Assembly: GCF_009761815.1 (NCBI RefSeq)
Contig: NZ_RWIN01000109.1
Location: forward strand, 1 to 37,987
From: Pseudomonas sp. PB120
Lineage (GTDB): Bacteria > Pseudomonadota > Gammaproteobacteria > Pseudomonadales > Pseudomonadaceae
Direction: 5' to 3'
Length of the DNA stretch: 37,987 bases
Under the pieces are notes generated by a model. That model did not search any database. It was not told where the DNA came from and was given only the letters and a program-made list of their open reading frames with translations. How positions within the stretch are numbered: position 1 is the stretch's first letter; each line of letters begins with the position of its first letter. Shown here in pieces: positions 21,404 to 29,053 of the stretch. A program made the translations under genes and the position numbers.

Positions 21404-22615
21404 ATGTTCCTCATCGCTTTCCTAGGCGGCATTTTGACCGTCCTCAGCCCCTGCATTCTGCCGGTGGTACCGTTCCTGTTCGCCGGCGCCGACCGCTCGC
21501 GGTCTTCCATCCTGCTCACCCTCGGCGGCATGGTCCTGACCTTCGCCCTGATCTCCAGCCTGGCCGTGGTCAGCAGCGAATGGGTGGTGCAAGCCAACAA
21601 CACCGGCCGTCACGTGGCCCTGATCGTGATGGCGCTGTTCGCCCTGTCGCTGATTTCCGCTCGAATCGGCGGCTGGCTGGCCCGTCCGTTTGTACTGTTG
21701 GGCAACCGCCTCGACCCCGACACCCGCAAAATGTCCGGCCCGCTCGGCTCGCTGATGATCGGCGTCGCCACCGGCCTGCTTTGGGCGCCGTGCGCCGGGC
21801 CGATCCTCGGCGTGATCCTCACCGGTGCCATGCTGCAAGGCGCCAACGCCCAGACCAGTCTGTTGCTGGTGGCGTACGGCCTGGGCAGCGCCTTGTCCCT
21901 GGGCACCCTGATCTTCGCCGGTCGCGGCCTGGTCAATCGTTTGAAAGCGTCGATTCCGGTCACCGGCTGGTTGCGTCGCGGTGCCGGTGTTGCCGTGCTG
22001 GGCGCTGCGGCGGTGATTGCCACCGGCGCCGACAAAACCCTGCTGGCCGGAACCTCGTCCGAAGGCGTGAGCAGCGTCGAGAAAGGCGTGCTGGAAACCG
22101 TGCCGAAAGTCGTCGATTACCTGGTGAGCAAGGTCAAGGCCGACTCCTCGATGGACAACGCCAAGGGCGCGATGCCGTCACTGTCCGGCGCGGTTGAATG
22201 GATCAACTCGCCAGCGCTGACCAACGACGCCCTCAAAGGCAAAGTGGTGCTGGTGGACTTCTGGACCTTCGACTGCATCAACTGCCAGCACACCTTGCCG
22301 TACGTGAAGGACTGGGCAAAGAAATACGAGAAGGATGGCCTGGTGGTGATCGGCGTGCACACCCCTGAATACGGGTTCGAACGCATCATCGATAACGTCA
22401 AGGCTCAGGTGAAAAAGCTCGGCATCACTTACCCGGTGGCGATCGACAACAACTACGCGATCTGGCGCAACTTCGACAACCAGTACTGGCCTGCCCACTA
22501 CCTGATCGACGCCAAGGGCCAGGTGCGTTACACCCACTTCGGTGAAGGCAGCTACGACACGCAGGAGCAGATGATTCAGCAGTTGCTGCAAGAAGCCAAA
22601 GCGCCTGCCGCGTAA
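21404..22615 (+). CDS. dipZ: DipZ-type CcdA-thioredoxin fusion (thiol-disulfide carrier)
   Basis: A 403-aa inner-membrane protein that should pass electrons from cytoplasmic thioredoxin to a periplasmic thioredoxin-like domain. The N-terminal CcdA/DsbD-beta part (1-210, about six helices) has the two redox cysteines Cys17 (LSPCILPV) and Cys130 (WAPCAGPI). The C-terminal TlpA-like domain (about 260-403) has the active site Cys291-Ile-Asn-Cys294 in DFWTFDCINCQHTLPYV, and later NYAIWRNFDNQYWPAHYLID. The DsbD alpha domain is absent, as in DipZ proteins. The start at 21404 has AAGGTG upstream. Its position after two exported Cys-pair proteins suggests these may be its partners (inference). Confidence 0.9.
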   Translation: MFLIAFLGGILTVLSPCILPVVPFLFAGADRSRSSILLTLGGMVLTFALISSLAVVSSEWVVQANNTGRHVALIVMALFALSLISARIGGWLARPFVLLGNRLDPDTRKMSGPLGSLMIGVATGLLWAPCAGPILGVILTGAMLQGANAQTSLLLVAYGLGSALSLGTLIFAGRGLVNRLKASIPVTGWLRRGAGVAVLGAAAVIATGADKTLLAGTSSEGVSSVEKGVLETVPKVVDYLVSKVKADSSMDNAKGAMPSLSGAVEWINSPALTNDALKGKVVLVDFWTFDCINCQHTLPYVKDWAKKYEKDGLVVIGVHTPEYGFERIIDNVKAQVKKLGITYPVAIDNNYAIWRNFDNQYWPAHYLIDAKGQVRYTHFGEGSYDTQEQMIQQLLQEAKAPAA

Positions 22616-22632
22616 CCCGTCGAATCGATGGC

Positions 22633-23616
22633 TCACCGGCCCGCGTCGTGAGCCATTTCGCGTTTTTCCTGGTTGCGCCGCCAGGCTGCCGGTGGCGCAC
22701 CGAACTCGCGACGAAAGGCCCGACTGAACGCCGTATCGGTCTGGTAGCCCACCTCTTCGGCAATCCGCATCAATGAACTGTTACTGCTGCGTAACAAGTT
22801 CGCCGCCAGCAACATCCGCCATTGCGTCAGGTACTGCATCGGCGAAATCCCCACCAGTTGTTGAAAGCGTTCGGCCAACACCGATCTTGAGGTGCCTGCG
22901 GTACGGGCCAGTTCCTCCAGGGTCCAGGCATGGCAGGGTGTCTTGTGCAGCGCGTTGAGCGCGGCACCGACAATCCGGTCACTGACCCCCGCCAGCCAAC
23001 CGGTTCGGCCTTCACCCTGTTCGTGCATGTACAGGCGCAGGACTTCGATAAACAGCACCTCGGCCAGTTTGGCCAGTACGCCTTCGCCGCCGGGCCGGGG
23101 GGATCGGGCTTCCGCCAGCGCATAACGGACCGACGATTCCAGCCAGGTTCCGGCACTGGAGCCGCGCACGTTGACCCGCACAATCGCTGGCAGCCCGGTC
23201 AGCAGCATGCCCGCCAATCGCGTATCGCACGCCAGATAACCGCACACCAGCCGCGTGACCGCGCCGCCACCGCCATAACTCAACTGCCGGGGACGACGCG
23301 CCAGCACCACGTCCAGCCGCGCGCCGGTGGCGGGTTTCAGCCCAGGCTCAGAACCCATGCGATGGGCGTCGCCCTGGGGAAACACCACCACATCGCCGGC
23401 GGTTAACAGGAGGGGAGGGTCATCGCCCAATTCGACGTAGCACTCACCTTCGGTGATCAGGTGGAAGATCACCACGCGCTCGGCGCCGGGCTCCAGGTAC
23501 GGCGCCGCCGTGTCGGCGCTGGGCGACTGGTAGCACCAGGGCGCGGTGAACCTGGCGTTGATGAAAATCGCGCCGACCAGGCGGACGACGCGCAGGGTTT
23601 GGGACAGGGCATCCAT
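22633..23616 (-). CDS. AraC-family regulator with cupin N-terminal domain
   Basis: A 327-aa regulator. The N-terminal cupin-like sensor (about 10-190; ERVVIFHLITEGECYVEL, then LLTAGDVVVFPQGDAHRMGS) is of the AraC cupin_6 type. The C-terminal AraC DNA-binding domain (about 215-315) has two HTHs: WTLEELARTAGTSRSVLAER and the signature LMRIAEEVGYQTDTAFSRAF followed by RREFGAPPAAWRR. It is convergent with dipZ (17-bp gap) and divergent from the DUF4242 gene; the 181-bp divergent gap has a 21-bp-spaced direct repeat suited to an AraC protein. So it probably controls DUF4242 and the following methyltransferase gene rather than dipZ. The effector is unknown. Confidence 0.9.
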   Translation of the reverse strand: MDALSQTLRVVRLVGAIFINARFTAPWCYQSPSADTAAPYLEPGAERVVIFHLITEGECYVELGDDPPLLLTAGDVVVFPQGDAHRMGSEPGLKPATGARLDVVLARRPRQLSYGGGGAVTRLVCGYLACDTRLAGMLLTGLPAIVRVNVRGSSAGTWLESSVRYALAEARSPRPGGEGVLAKLAEVLFIEVLRLYMHEQGEGRTGWLAGVSDRIVGAALNALHKTPCHAWTLEELARTAGTSRSVLAERFQQLVGISPMQYLTQWRMLLAANLLRSSNSSLMRIAEEVGYQTDTAFSRAFRREFGAPPAAWRRNQEKREMAHDAGR

Positions 23617-23683
23617 GGTGATTTCCCGGCTGGCGTGGCAATGGTTGATTGTGAGCCCGTCGCGACGCCAGGCGGAATCTCCG

Positions 23684-23713
23684 GACGATCGGACAAGGTT
23701 GGCCGACGATCGG
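23684..23713. promoter_or_regulatory. Candidate AraC-type direct repeat (GACGATCGG x2)
   Basis: GACGATCGG at 23684-23692 and 23705-23713, 21 bp apart start to start (two helical turns), followed by similar ACAAGG/GCAGGA. It lies in the gap between the AraC gene and DUF4242. Such spacing is usual for AraC-family sites. Confidence 0.5.
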
Positions 23714-23797
23714 GCAGGACGCTTAAGGCTGCCGGCGCGATAGTTGGCTCACAGGGTCACCTGGCCCTGTCATCCATAACAAGAATGAGAGGTTGCC

Positions 23798-24067
23798 ATG
23801 CCGAAGTTCGTTATAGAACGCGAGATTCCGGGTGCTGGAACACTGTCAGAAAGGGATTTGAAAGCCGCTTCGCAAAAGTCCTGCAGGGCTTTGCGCGACT
23901 TGCCGGAGGTGCAGTGGCAGCAGAGTTATGTCACCGGTGACAAGCTCTACTGCGTGTACATCGCGCCGAGCGAAGAGTCGATCAGGGAGCATGCCCGGCA
24001 GAGCGGTTTCCCGGCCAATCGCATTTCCCAGGTCACGGCCGTCATTGATCCCACCACGGCCGAATAA
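23798..24067 (+). CDS. DUF4242 (SCO4226-like) small protein
   Basis: An 89-aa cytosolic protein of the DUF4242 family, a ferredoxin-like alpha/beta fold; the Streptomyces relative SCO4226 binds nickel. Visible family parts: the start PKFVIEREIPGAG, the helix LSERDLKAASQKSCRALRDL, the strand VQWQQSYVTGDKLYCVYIAP, and the closing SEESIREHARQSGFPANRI segment. GAGAGG precedes the ATG by five bases. Divergent from the AraC regulator and 38 bp upstream of a methyltransferase gene, so probably an operon of two genes. Biological role unknown. Confidence 0.85.
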   Translation: MPKFVIEREIPGAGTLSERDLKAASQKSCRALRDLPEVQWQQSYVTGDKLYCVYIAPSEESIREHARQSGFPANRISQVTAVIDPTTAE

Positions 24068-24105
24068 GCCGGGGCTGTGTTCCAACCCACAACGGAGTGG
24101 AATTC

Positions 24106-24918
24106 ATGAGTACACCCATTGATCTTGCTGCCTTGAAAAACCGTCAGATGGCCGCGTGGGCCAGCGGCGATTACGCCGTGATCGGCACTACTTTGCAGAT
24201 TGTCGGCGAGCAACTCGCCGAAGCCTGTGACGTGCTGTGCGACGAGCGTGTGCTGGACGTCGCCGCCGGTAACGGCAATGCGACACTCGCGGCGGCTCGC
24301 CGTGGTTGTCACGTCACTTCCACTGACTACGTGGCGGCGTTGCTTGAACGCGGCGAGGACCGCGCCAGGGCCGAGCGTCTGGAAGTGAATTTTCAGGTGG
24401 CCGATGCCGAGGCGCTGCCCTTTAAGGACGGCAGTTTCGACTGCGTGCTGTCGACCTTTGGTGTGATGTTTACGGCGGACCAGGCCAAGGCTGCTTCGGA
24501 GCTGGCGCGGGTTTGTCGCACTGGAGGCCGGATTGGCTTGGCCAACTGGACGCCTGAGGGGTTTGTCGGGCAGATGTTCAAGACGCTGGGCCGTCATATG
24601 CCGCCACCACCGGGGGCTCAGCCGCCCTCGAATTGGGGCTCGGAGAGTTGGTTGCACACGCACTTTGATGAGCGTGATTTTTTGCTTCAGGTGACGCGTC
24701 GCACGTTTAATTTCCGTTATCGCTCGGCAGCGCATTTTGTGGATGTGTTTCGTAATTGGTATGGGCCGATGCACAAGGCGTTCGCGGCTTTACCGCCTGA
24801 GGCAGGGAAGGCGCTTGAAGAGGATTTGACGGAGTTGATCCATCGTATGAATCGGGCGGGTGATCGGTCGTTGGTGGTGCCGAGTGAGTATCTGGAGGTG
24901 GTGATTACTCGGCGTTGA
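24106..24918 (+). CDS. SAM-dependent methyltransferase
   Basis: A 270-aa class I methyltransferase. The SAM-binding motif is clear: ERVLDVAAGNGNATLAAARR (about 47-66), then VTSTDYVAALLERG, the ADAEALPFKDGSFDCVLSTF motif and a CRTGGRIGLANWTPEGFVG strand. This is the UbiE/Coq5-like Methyltransf_11 type. The C-terminal third (HFVDVFRNWYGPMHKAF) should contact the substrate, which is unknown. The ATG at 24106 has GGAG eight bases upstream; a GTG at 24097 is in frame but overlaps that site. It follows DUF4242 by 38 bp and probably shares its AraC-controlled promoter. Confidence 0.87.
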   Translation: MSTPIDLAALKNRQMAAWASGDYAVIGTTLQIVGEQLAEACDVLCDERVLDVAAGNGNATLAAARRGCHVTSTDYVAALLERGEDRARAERLEVNFQVADAEALPFKDGSFDCVLSTFGVMFTADQAKAASELARVCRTGGRIGLANWTPEGFVGQMFKTLGRHMPPPPGAQPPSNWGSESWLHTHFDERDFLLQVTRRTFNFRYRSAAHFVDVFRNWYGPMHKAFAALPPEAGKALEEDLTELIHRMNRAGDRSLVVPSEYLEVVITRR

Positions 24919-24933
24919 GGCTCGTAAAAGCGG

Positions 24934-25129
24934 TGTCAGTCGACATCCATGGTGGATGTCAGTCCGCCATCGCGGGCAAGCCCGCTCCCACAGGTATTCC
25001 AGGGGAGTAAAAAGTGTTATGTACGCCATGGATCACTGTGGGAGCGGGCTTGCCCGCGATGGCGGACTGACAGGCACCACTGATGTCGACTGACACGGCC
25101 TCATCGCGAGCAGGCTCGCTCCCACAAGG
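24934..25129. repeat. REP cluster nested in a larger palindrome
   Basis: Three REP units (CGCGGGCAAGCCCGCTCCCA at 24971, the opposite-facing unit at 25036-25062, and CATCGCGAGCAGGCTCGCTC at 25102). The first two are enclosed by an outer perfect inverted repeat, GTGTCAGTCGACATC / GATGTCGACTGACAC. It lies between the convergent methyltransferase and Nudix genes. Confidence 0.85.
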
Positions 25130-25141
25130 GGTCATCAGGAA

Positions 25142-25705
25142 CTAGCGAATGAAGTGAATCCTGCCGCTGTCGTCGTTGCCGATGTAGATGCCATAGACCC
25201 CAGCCTGGCGCTCCTCGATGTAGCGTTCGAGGATCTGCCGGATGGCCGGGTAATAGATGCTTTCCCAAGGAATGTCCTCGGGCGCGAAGAATTTGTAGTC
25301 GAGTGTCTCGGGCCCGTACTGGCCGGTGATTTCCAGCGCGGTGGCGCGGAAGATGATGTACACCTCGCTGATCTGCGGCACGCTGAAGATCGAGTAGGGC
25401 GACACGATTTCCGCGCGCACGCCGCTTTCTTCCCAGACTTCCCGCAGTGCTGCCTGCTCGGTGGTCTCGCCGGCTTCCATGAAGCCTGCCGGCAACGTCC
25501 AGGTGCCAGGGCGCGGCGGGATGGCGCGCTGGCACAGCAGGTACTTGCCGTCCTGCTCGATGATGCAGCCGGCGATGATTTTCGGATTGACGTAGTGGAT
25601 GTAGCCGCAGCCGCGGCACATCAGGCGCTCGTGCGTATCGCCCGGCGGAAGCTGCGACTTGAGGTCGTTGCCGCCGCACTTTGGGCAAAAGCTCGGGCTG
25701 AACAT
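25142..25705 (-). CDS. Nudix hydrolase with N-terminal zinc ribbon
   Basis: A 187-aa Nudix hydrolase that should cleave a nucleoside diphosphate linked to another group (NADH- or ADP-ribose-like substrates). An N-terminal zinc ribbon has Cys7, Cys10, Cys30 and Cys33, and the complete Nudix box GFMEAGETTEQAALREVWEE plus SGV spans 74-96. The zinc ribbon next to VNPKIIAGCII resembles NudC-type proteins, but it is shorter. It lies 3 bp after the GntR regulator gene, so the two are one transcript. Its link to the catabolic cluster is unclear; it could clear dinucleotide by-products. Confidence 0.88.
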   Translation of the reverse strand: MFSPSFCPKCGGNDLKSQLPPGDTHERLMCRGCGYIHYVNPKIIAGCIIEQDGKYLLCQRAIPPRPGTWTLPAGFMEAGETTEQAALREVWEESGVRAEIVSPYSIFSVPQISEVYIIFRATALEITGQYGPETLDYKFFAPEDIPWESIYYPAIRQILERYIEERQAGVYGIYIGNDDSGRIHFIR

Positions 25706-25708
25706 TGT

Positions 25709-26461
25709 TCAGCGACCTATGCGCGGTTCTTTCAGCGCGATCGGCAGGGTGATTTCGGGAATTTTCCCGGTCTCTTCCTGTTTGCGCTTGAGGTAGTCGA
25801 GGGCCACGGCGGCGGCGGCGCGCACGTGGTCGACGCACGCCTGATGGGCCACCAGCGGATCGCCGCTCTTGATCGCCTCGACCATGCGTTCCATTTCCTG
25901 ATTACTGGCGCCGCGACGGTTTTCCTGGGACACCGAGGTGGCTCGCAAGTAGCTGATGCGTGCCTGTAACTGGCGCAGCTGCGTGGCCGCGACGTGGTTG
26001 CCGGAGCCTTCGAGCAGGACGTCGTAGAAACCCTGGACCGAATCGATCACCTGTTGCAGTTCGCCTTCTTTGAGGGCCTTGCGGTTTTCCTCGAGGGCTT
26101 TTTCCAGGGCCTTGATGTCCTTGGCCTTGGCCCGCAGGGTGAACAGCTGGACGATCAGGCCTTCGAGCACACAACGCAGTTCGTAGATATCGACGGCATC
26201 GGCGAGGGTGATGATGGCGACCCGTGGGCCCTTGGCGTCGGCGAATTCCACCAGGCCTTCGGACTCCAGGTGGCGCAAGGCCTCGCGAACGGACGTGCGG
26301 CTGACCCCCAGGCGATCGCACAGATCGCGTTCGACCAGACGGTCTCCCGGCATGAGCTGGAAGTTCATGATGGCGCTTCGCAGTTTATCCAGCACGATTT
26401 CGCGCAGGGTAACGGGGTTGCGATTGACCTTGAAGCTGTCGTCGAGTGGCAGGCGTTTCAT
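25709..26461 (-). CDS. GntR-family (FCD) transcriptional regulator
   Basis: A 250-aa FadR-subfamily regulator. The winged-helix domain (about 15-80) has LREIVLDKLRSAIMNFQLMP, then GDRLVERDLCDRLGVSRTSV with REALRHLESEGLVE. The C-terminal all-helical FCD effector domain (about 90-235) has ELRCVLEGLIVQLFTLRA and later HQACVDHVRAAA. It follows the catabolic cluster, separated from it by an intrinsic terminator, so it has its own promoter with the Nudix gene. It is the obvious regulator of the cluster; the ATGGTATACCAT palindrome at 32042-32053 in front of the cluster's first gene is the kind of site FCD regulators bind (inference). The ligand is probably a pathway acid. Confidence 0.9.
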   Translation of the reverse strand: MKRLPLDDSFKVNRNPVTLREIVLDKLRSAIMNFQLMPGDRLVERDLCDRLGVSRTSVREALRHLESEGLVEFADAKGPRVAIITLADAVDIYELRCVLEGLIVQLFTLRAKAKDIKALEKALEENRKALKEGELQQVIDSVQGFYDVLLEGSGNHVAATQLRQLQARISYLRATSVSQENRRGASNQEMERMVEAIKSGDPLVAHQACVDHVRAAAAVALDYLKRKQEETGKIPEITLPIALKEPRIGR

Positions 26462-26491
26462 GGGGTCCGCTCTGAATGTGGCTGTCCATGC

Positions 26492-26527
26492 AAAAAGAGC
26501 ACGTCGATCATCACGATCATCGTGCTC
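26492..26527 (-). terminator. Rho-independent terminator of the catabolic cluster
   Basis: On the minus strand: GAGCACG, a 17-base loop region with an inner GATC/GATC pairing, then CGTGCTC followed by TTTTTG. It is 24 bases after the CMD-family stop codon and 31 bases before the GntR start, so it separates the enzyme operon from the regulator gene. Confidence 0.8.
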
Positions 26528-26550
26528 CGGTCAGATCAAACAGCCAAGGG

Positions 26551-26940
26551 TTAACTGGAGGCCTCGGCATCGGCTTCGGCGAACGCTTCACGGGCGAGCC
26601 GGAAACTGTCTACGGCAGCGGGGACACCGCAATAAATACCGACCTGAAGCAGAATTTCGCGTATTTGTTCACGACTCAGCCCGTTACGCAAGGCGCCGCG
26701 CACATGCAGCTTGAGTTCGTGCGGCCGGTTGAGGGCCGAAATCATTGCCAAGTTTATCATGCTGCGTTCTTTTAGCGACAAGCCCTCACGGCCCCAGACG
26801 TGGCCCCAGCAGTACTCGGTGACCATCTCCTGCAGCGGCCGGGTGAAGTCGTCAGCGTTCTCGATGGAGCGATTGACGTAGGCTTCGCCCAGCACCTGGG
26901 TCCTGATTTTCAGGCCTTTCTCGTATTTTTCGTTGCTCAT
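26551..26940 (-). CDS. Carboxymuconolactone decarboxylase family protein
   Basis: A 129-aa all-helical protein of the CMD family (PcaC-like). Family marks: FTRPLQEMVTEYCWGHVWGR, LSLKERSMINLAMISALNRP, HELKLHVRGALRNGLSREQI and REILLQVGIYCGVPAAVDSF. Length equals PcaC, which decarboxylates 4-carboxymuconolactone in the protocatechuate pathway. But no other pca gene is here, so a related lactone decarboxylase role is only a guess. The start overlaps the stop of the upstream aldehyde dehydrogenase gene by 4 bp, so it is co-translated. Last gene of the cluster before the terminator. Confidence 0.87.
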   Translation of the reverse strand: MSNEKYEKGLKIRTQVLGEAYVNRSIENADDFTRPLQEMVTEYCWGHVWGREGLSLKERSMINLAMISALNRPHELKLHVRGALRNGLSREQIREILLQVGIYCGVPAAVDSFRLAREAFAEADAEASS

Positions 26941-28412
26941 CGCGCTGTGCTCCCGAAGTCGTCGAGCCCACCCATCAGGGTGTATTTGAGTTCCAGGTAG
27001 TCCTCGATGCCGTACTTCGATCCTTCACGGCCCAGGCCCGAGGATTTGATGCCGCCGAACGGGGCGACTTCGGTGGAAATCAACCCTTCGTTGATCCCGA
27101 CCATGCCGTATTCCAGGGCTTCGCTCATGCGCCAGGCGCGGCCCAGGTCGCGGGTGTAGCAATAGGCGGCAAGGCCGAATTCGGTGTCGTTGGCCTGGTG
27201 GATCGCCTCGGCCTCGGTGTCGAAGCGGAACACCGCCGCCAGCGGGCCGAACGTTTCTTCCCGGGCGACCTTCATCGAAGTGGTCACGCCGGCCAGCACC
27301 GTCGGCTGGAAAAAACCGTGGCCCAGGGCATGACGTTCGCCGCCGCAGCGCAATTGCGCACCGTGGGCGAGGGCGTCTTGCACATGGTCTTCGACCTTGG
27401 CCACCGCGCGCTCGTTGATCAGCGGACCTTGGGTCACGTCGTCGTCGAAGCCGCTGCCGACTTTCAATTGCGCCACACGCTCGGCCAGCCGCGCGACGAA
27501 CGCATCGTGAATGCCCGCCTGCACCAGGAAGCGATTGACGCAGACGCAGGTCTGCCCGGCGTTGCGGAACTTGGCAATCAATGCGCCTTCCACGGCCCGT
27601 TCCAGGTTGGCGTCGTCGAAGACGATAAAGGGCGCGTTGCCGCCCAGTTCCAGCGACACCTTTTTCAGCGTCGGCGCGCACTGGGCCATCAACAGCTTGC
27701 CGATGGCGGTGGAGCCGGTGAAGGACAATTTGCGTACCTGCGGGCTGGCGGTCAGCTCGCCACCGATGGCCACGGCGTCGCCCGTGATCACGTTGAAAAT
27801 GCCGGGCGGAATCCCGGCCTGTTCGGCCAGTGCAGCCATGGCCAGCGCCGAGAACGGGGTTTCCGGTGCCGGTTTGACAATGCACGGGCAACCGGCGGCC
27901 AGCGCCGGGCCGGCCTTGCGGGTGATCATCGCCGCCGGGAAATTCCACGGGGTGATGGCCGCGACCACGCCAATCGGTTCCTTGCTGACCACGATGCGCG
28001 CATCGCCCTTATGGCTCGGAATGGTGTCGCCGTAGATGCGTTTGGCTTCTTCGGCGAACCACTCGATGAAGCTCGCGGCGTACAGGATTTCGCCCTTGGC
28101 TTCGGCCAATGGCTTGCCTTGTTCGAGGGTGAGGATTTCGGCCAGTGCATCGGCATTGGCAATCATCAAGCCGTGCCAGCGCTTGAGGAGGGTGCTGCGT
28201 TCCTTGGCGGTCAGGGCACGCCAGGCCGGCCAGGCGTTGTTGGCGGCGGCGATGGCTTGGCGAGCCTGTTCGGCGCCGAGGTTGGGCACCTGGCCGATCA
28301 GTTCGCCAGTGGCCGGGTTGAAGATGTCCTGAACGGCACCGTCTGGCGCATCCAGCCATTGGCCGTTGAGGTAGGCCTGTTGGCGGAACAATTGCGAGGC
28401 TGCTGGGCTCAT
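26937..28412 (-). CDS. Succinate-semialdehyde dehydrogenase-like NAD(P)+ aldehyde dehydrogenase
   Basis: A 491-aa soluble aldehyde dehydrogenase. Catalytic Glu255 (LELGGNAPFIVFDDA) and Cys289 (NAGQTCVCVNRF) are present, as is the coenzyme segment TPWNFPAAMITRKAGPALAAGC and the closing APFGGIKSSGLGREGSKYGI then EDYLELKY typical of GabD-type enzymes. It would oxidise succinate semialdehyde, or a close semialdehyde, to feed the TCA cycle, so it is a plausible last step of the pathway encoded here. A REP pair separates it from the flavin reductase gene upstream; the CMD gene overlaps downstream by 4 bp. Confidence 0.9.
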   Translation of the reverse strand: MSPAASQLFRQQAYLNGQWLDAPDGAVQDIFNPATGELIGQVPNLGAEQARQAIAAANNAWPAWRALTAKERSTLLKRWHGLMIANADALAEILTLEQGKPLAEAKGEILYAASFIEWFAEEAKRIYGDTIPSHKGDARIVVSKEPIGVVAAITPWNFPAAMITRKAGPALAAGCPCIVKPAPETPFSALAMAALAEQAGIPPGIFNVITGDAVAIGGELTASPQVRKLSFTGSTAIGKLLMAQCAPTLKKVSLELGGNAPFIVFDDANLERAVEGALIAKFRNAGQTCVCVNRFLVQAGIHDAFVARLAERVAQLKVGSGFDDDVTQGPLINERAVAKVEDHVQDALAHGAQLRCGGERHALGHGFFQPTVLAGVTTSMKVAREETFGPLAAVFRFDTEAEAIHQANDTEFGLAAYCYTRDLGRAWRMSEALEYGMVGINEGLISTEVAPFGGIKSSGLGREGSKYGIEDYLELKYTLMGGLDDFGSTAR

Positions 28413-28438
28413 GCCGGCTCCAAAAATGAGGTGAAAAC

Positions 28439-28533
28439 CTGTAGGAGCGAGCCTGCTCGCGATGGCGGTGTGTCAGTCAATATATATGTTGAATGTCAGT
28501 CCGCTATCGCGAGCAGGCTCACTCCCACAGGGG
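28439..28533. repeat. REP pair inside the catabolic cluster
   Basis: TGTAGGAGCGAGCCTGCTCG faces CGAGCAGGCTCACTCCCACA. It lies between two same-strand genes, so it may partly uncouple the last two genes from the first four. Confidence 0.85.
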
Positions 28534-28555
28534 ATTGTGTGAAGCCATCAAGCCA

Positions 28556-29041
28556 TCAGGCCAAGGCGGGCAGGGGGCCCAGCTTGCCTTTGTGGTAGAT
28601 CATCGGCGTGACCGGCTGCTCGGGCAGAATCAGGTTTTTCACCGCGCCGACAATGATCGCGTGATCACCGCCGTCGTATTCGCGCCACAGTTCGCACTCG
28701 ATGATGGCCGTGGCCTTGCCCAGCAACGGATTGCCCAGTGCGCTGAGGTGCCACTCGATGCCGTTGGCCTTGTCCTTGCCTTTGCTGGCAAACGCATAGG
28801 CTTCGGCGGTCTGGTCGGCGGACAGCAAATGAATCGCAAACTGCTTGCTGTCCCGCAGGATCGGGTAAGTGTCCGAGGCGTAGTTGGGGCAGAACAGCAC
28901 CAGTGCCGGATCAATCGACAGCGCACTGAAGGCGCTGGCGGTAATGCCGACGATGCCGCCGTCCGGGTCCAGGGTGGTGACCACCGTGACCCCGGAAGGG
29001 AACGAGCTCATGACGTCTTTGTAAATGCCGGGTTCGATCAT
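28556..29041 (-). CDS. Flavin reductase-like protein (HpaC type)
   Basis: A 161-aa FMN-binding split-barrel protein of the flavin reductase family. Typical parts are the start YKDVMSSFPSGVTVVTTLDP, then GITASAFSALSIDPALVLFC, the QFAIHLLSADQ strand, and the DHAIIVGAVKNL segment holding the GDH signature. Such proteins reduce FMN or FAD with NAD(P)H to supply a separate monooxygenase. No oxygenase component is encoded in this cluster or elsewhere in the window, so its partner must be outside. It is 12 bp downstream of the aldehyde dehydrogenase gene in the same operon. Confidence 0.88.
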   Translation of the reverse strand: MIEPGIYKDVMSSFPSGVTVVTTLDPDGGIVGITASAFSALSIDPALVLFCPNYASDTYPILRDSKQFAIHLLSADQTAEAYAFASKGKDKANGIEWHLSALGNPLLGKATAIIECELWREYDGGDHAIIVGAVKNLILPEQPVTPMIYHKGKLGPLPALA

Positions 29042-29053
29042 GGTCGGGGTCTC

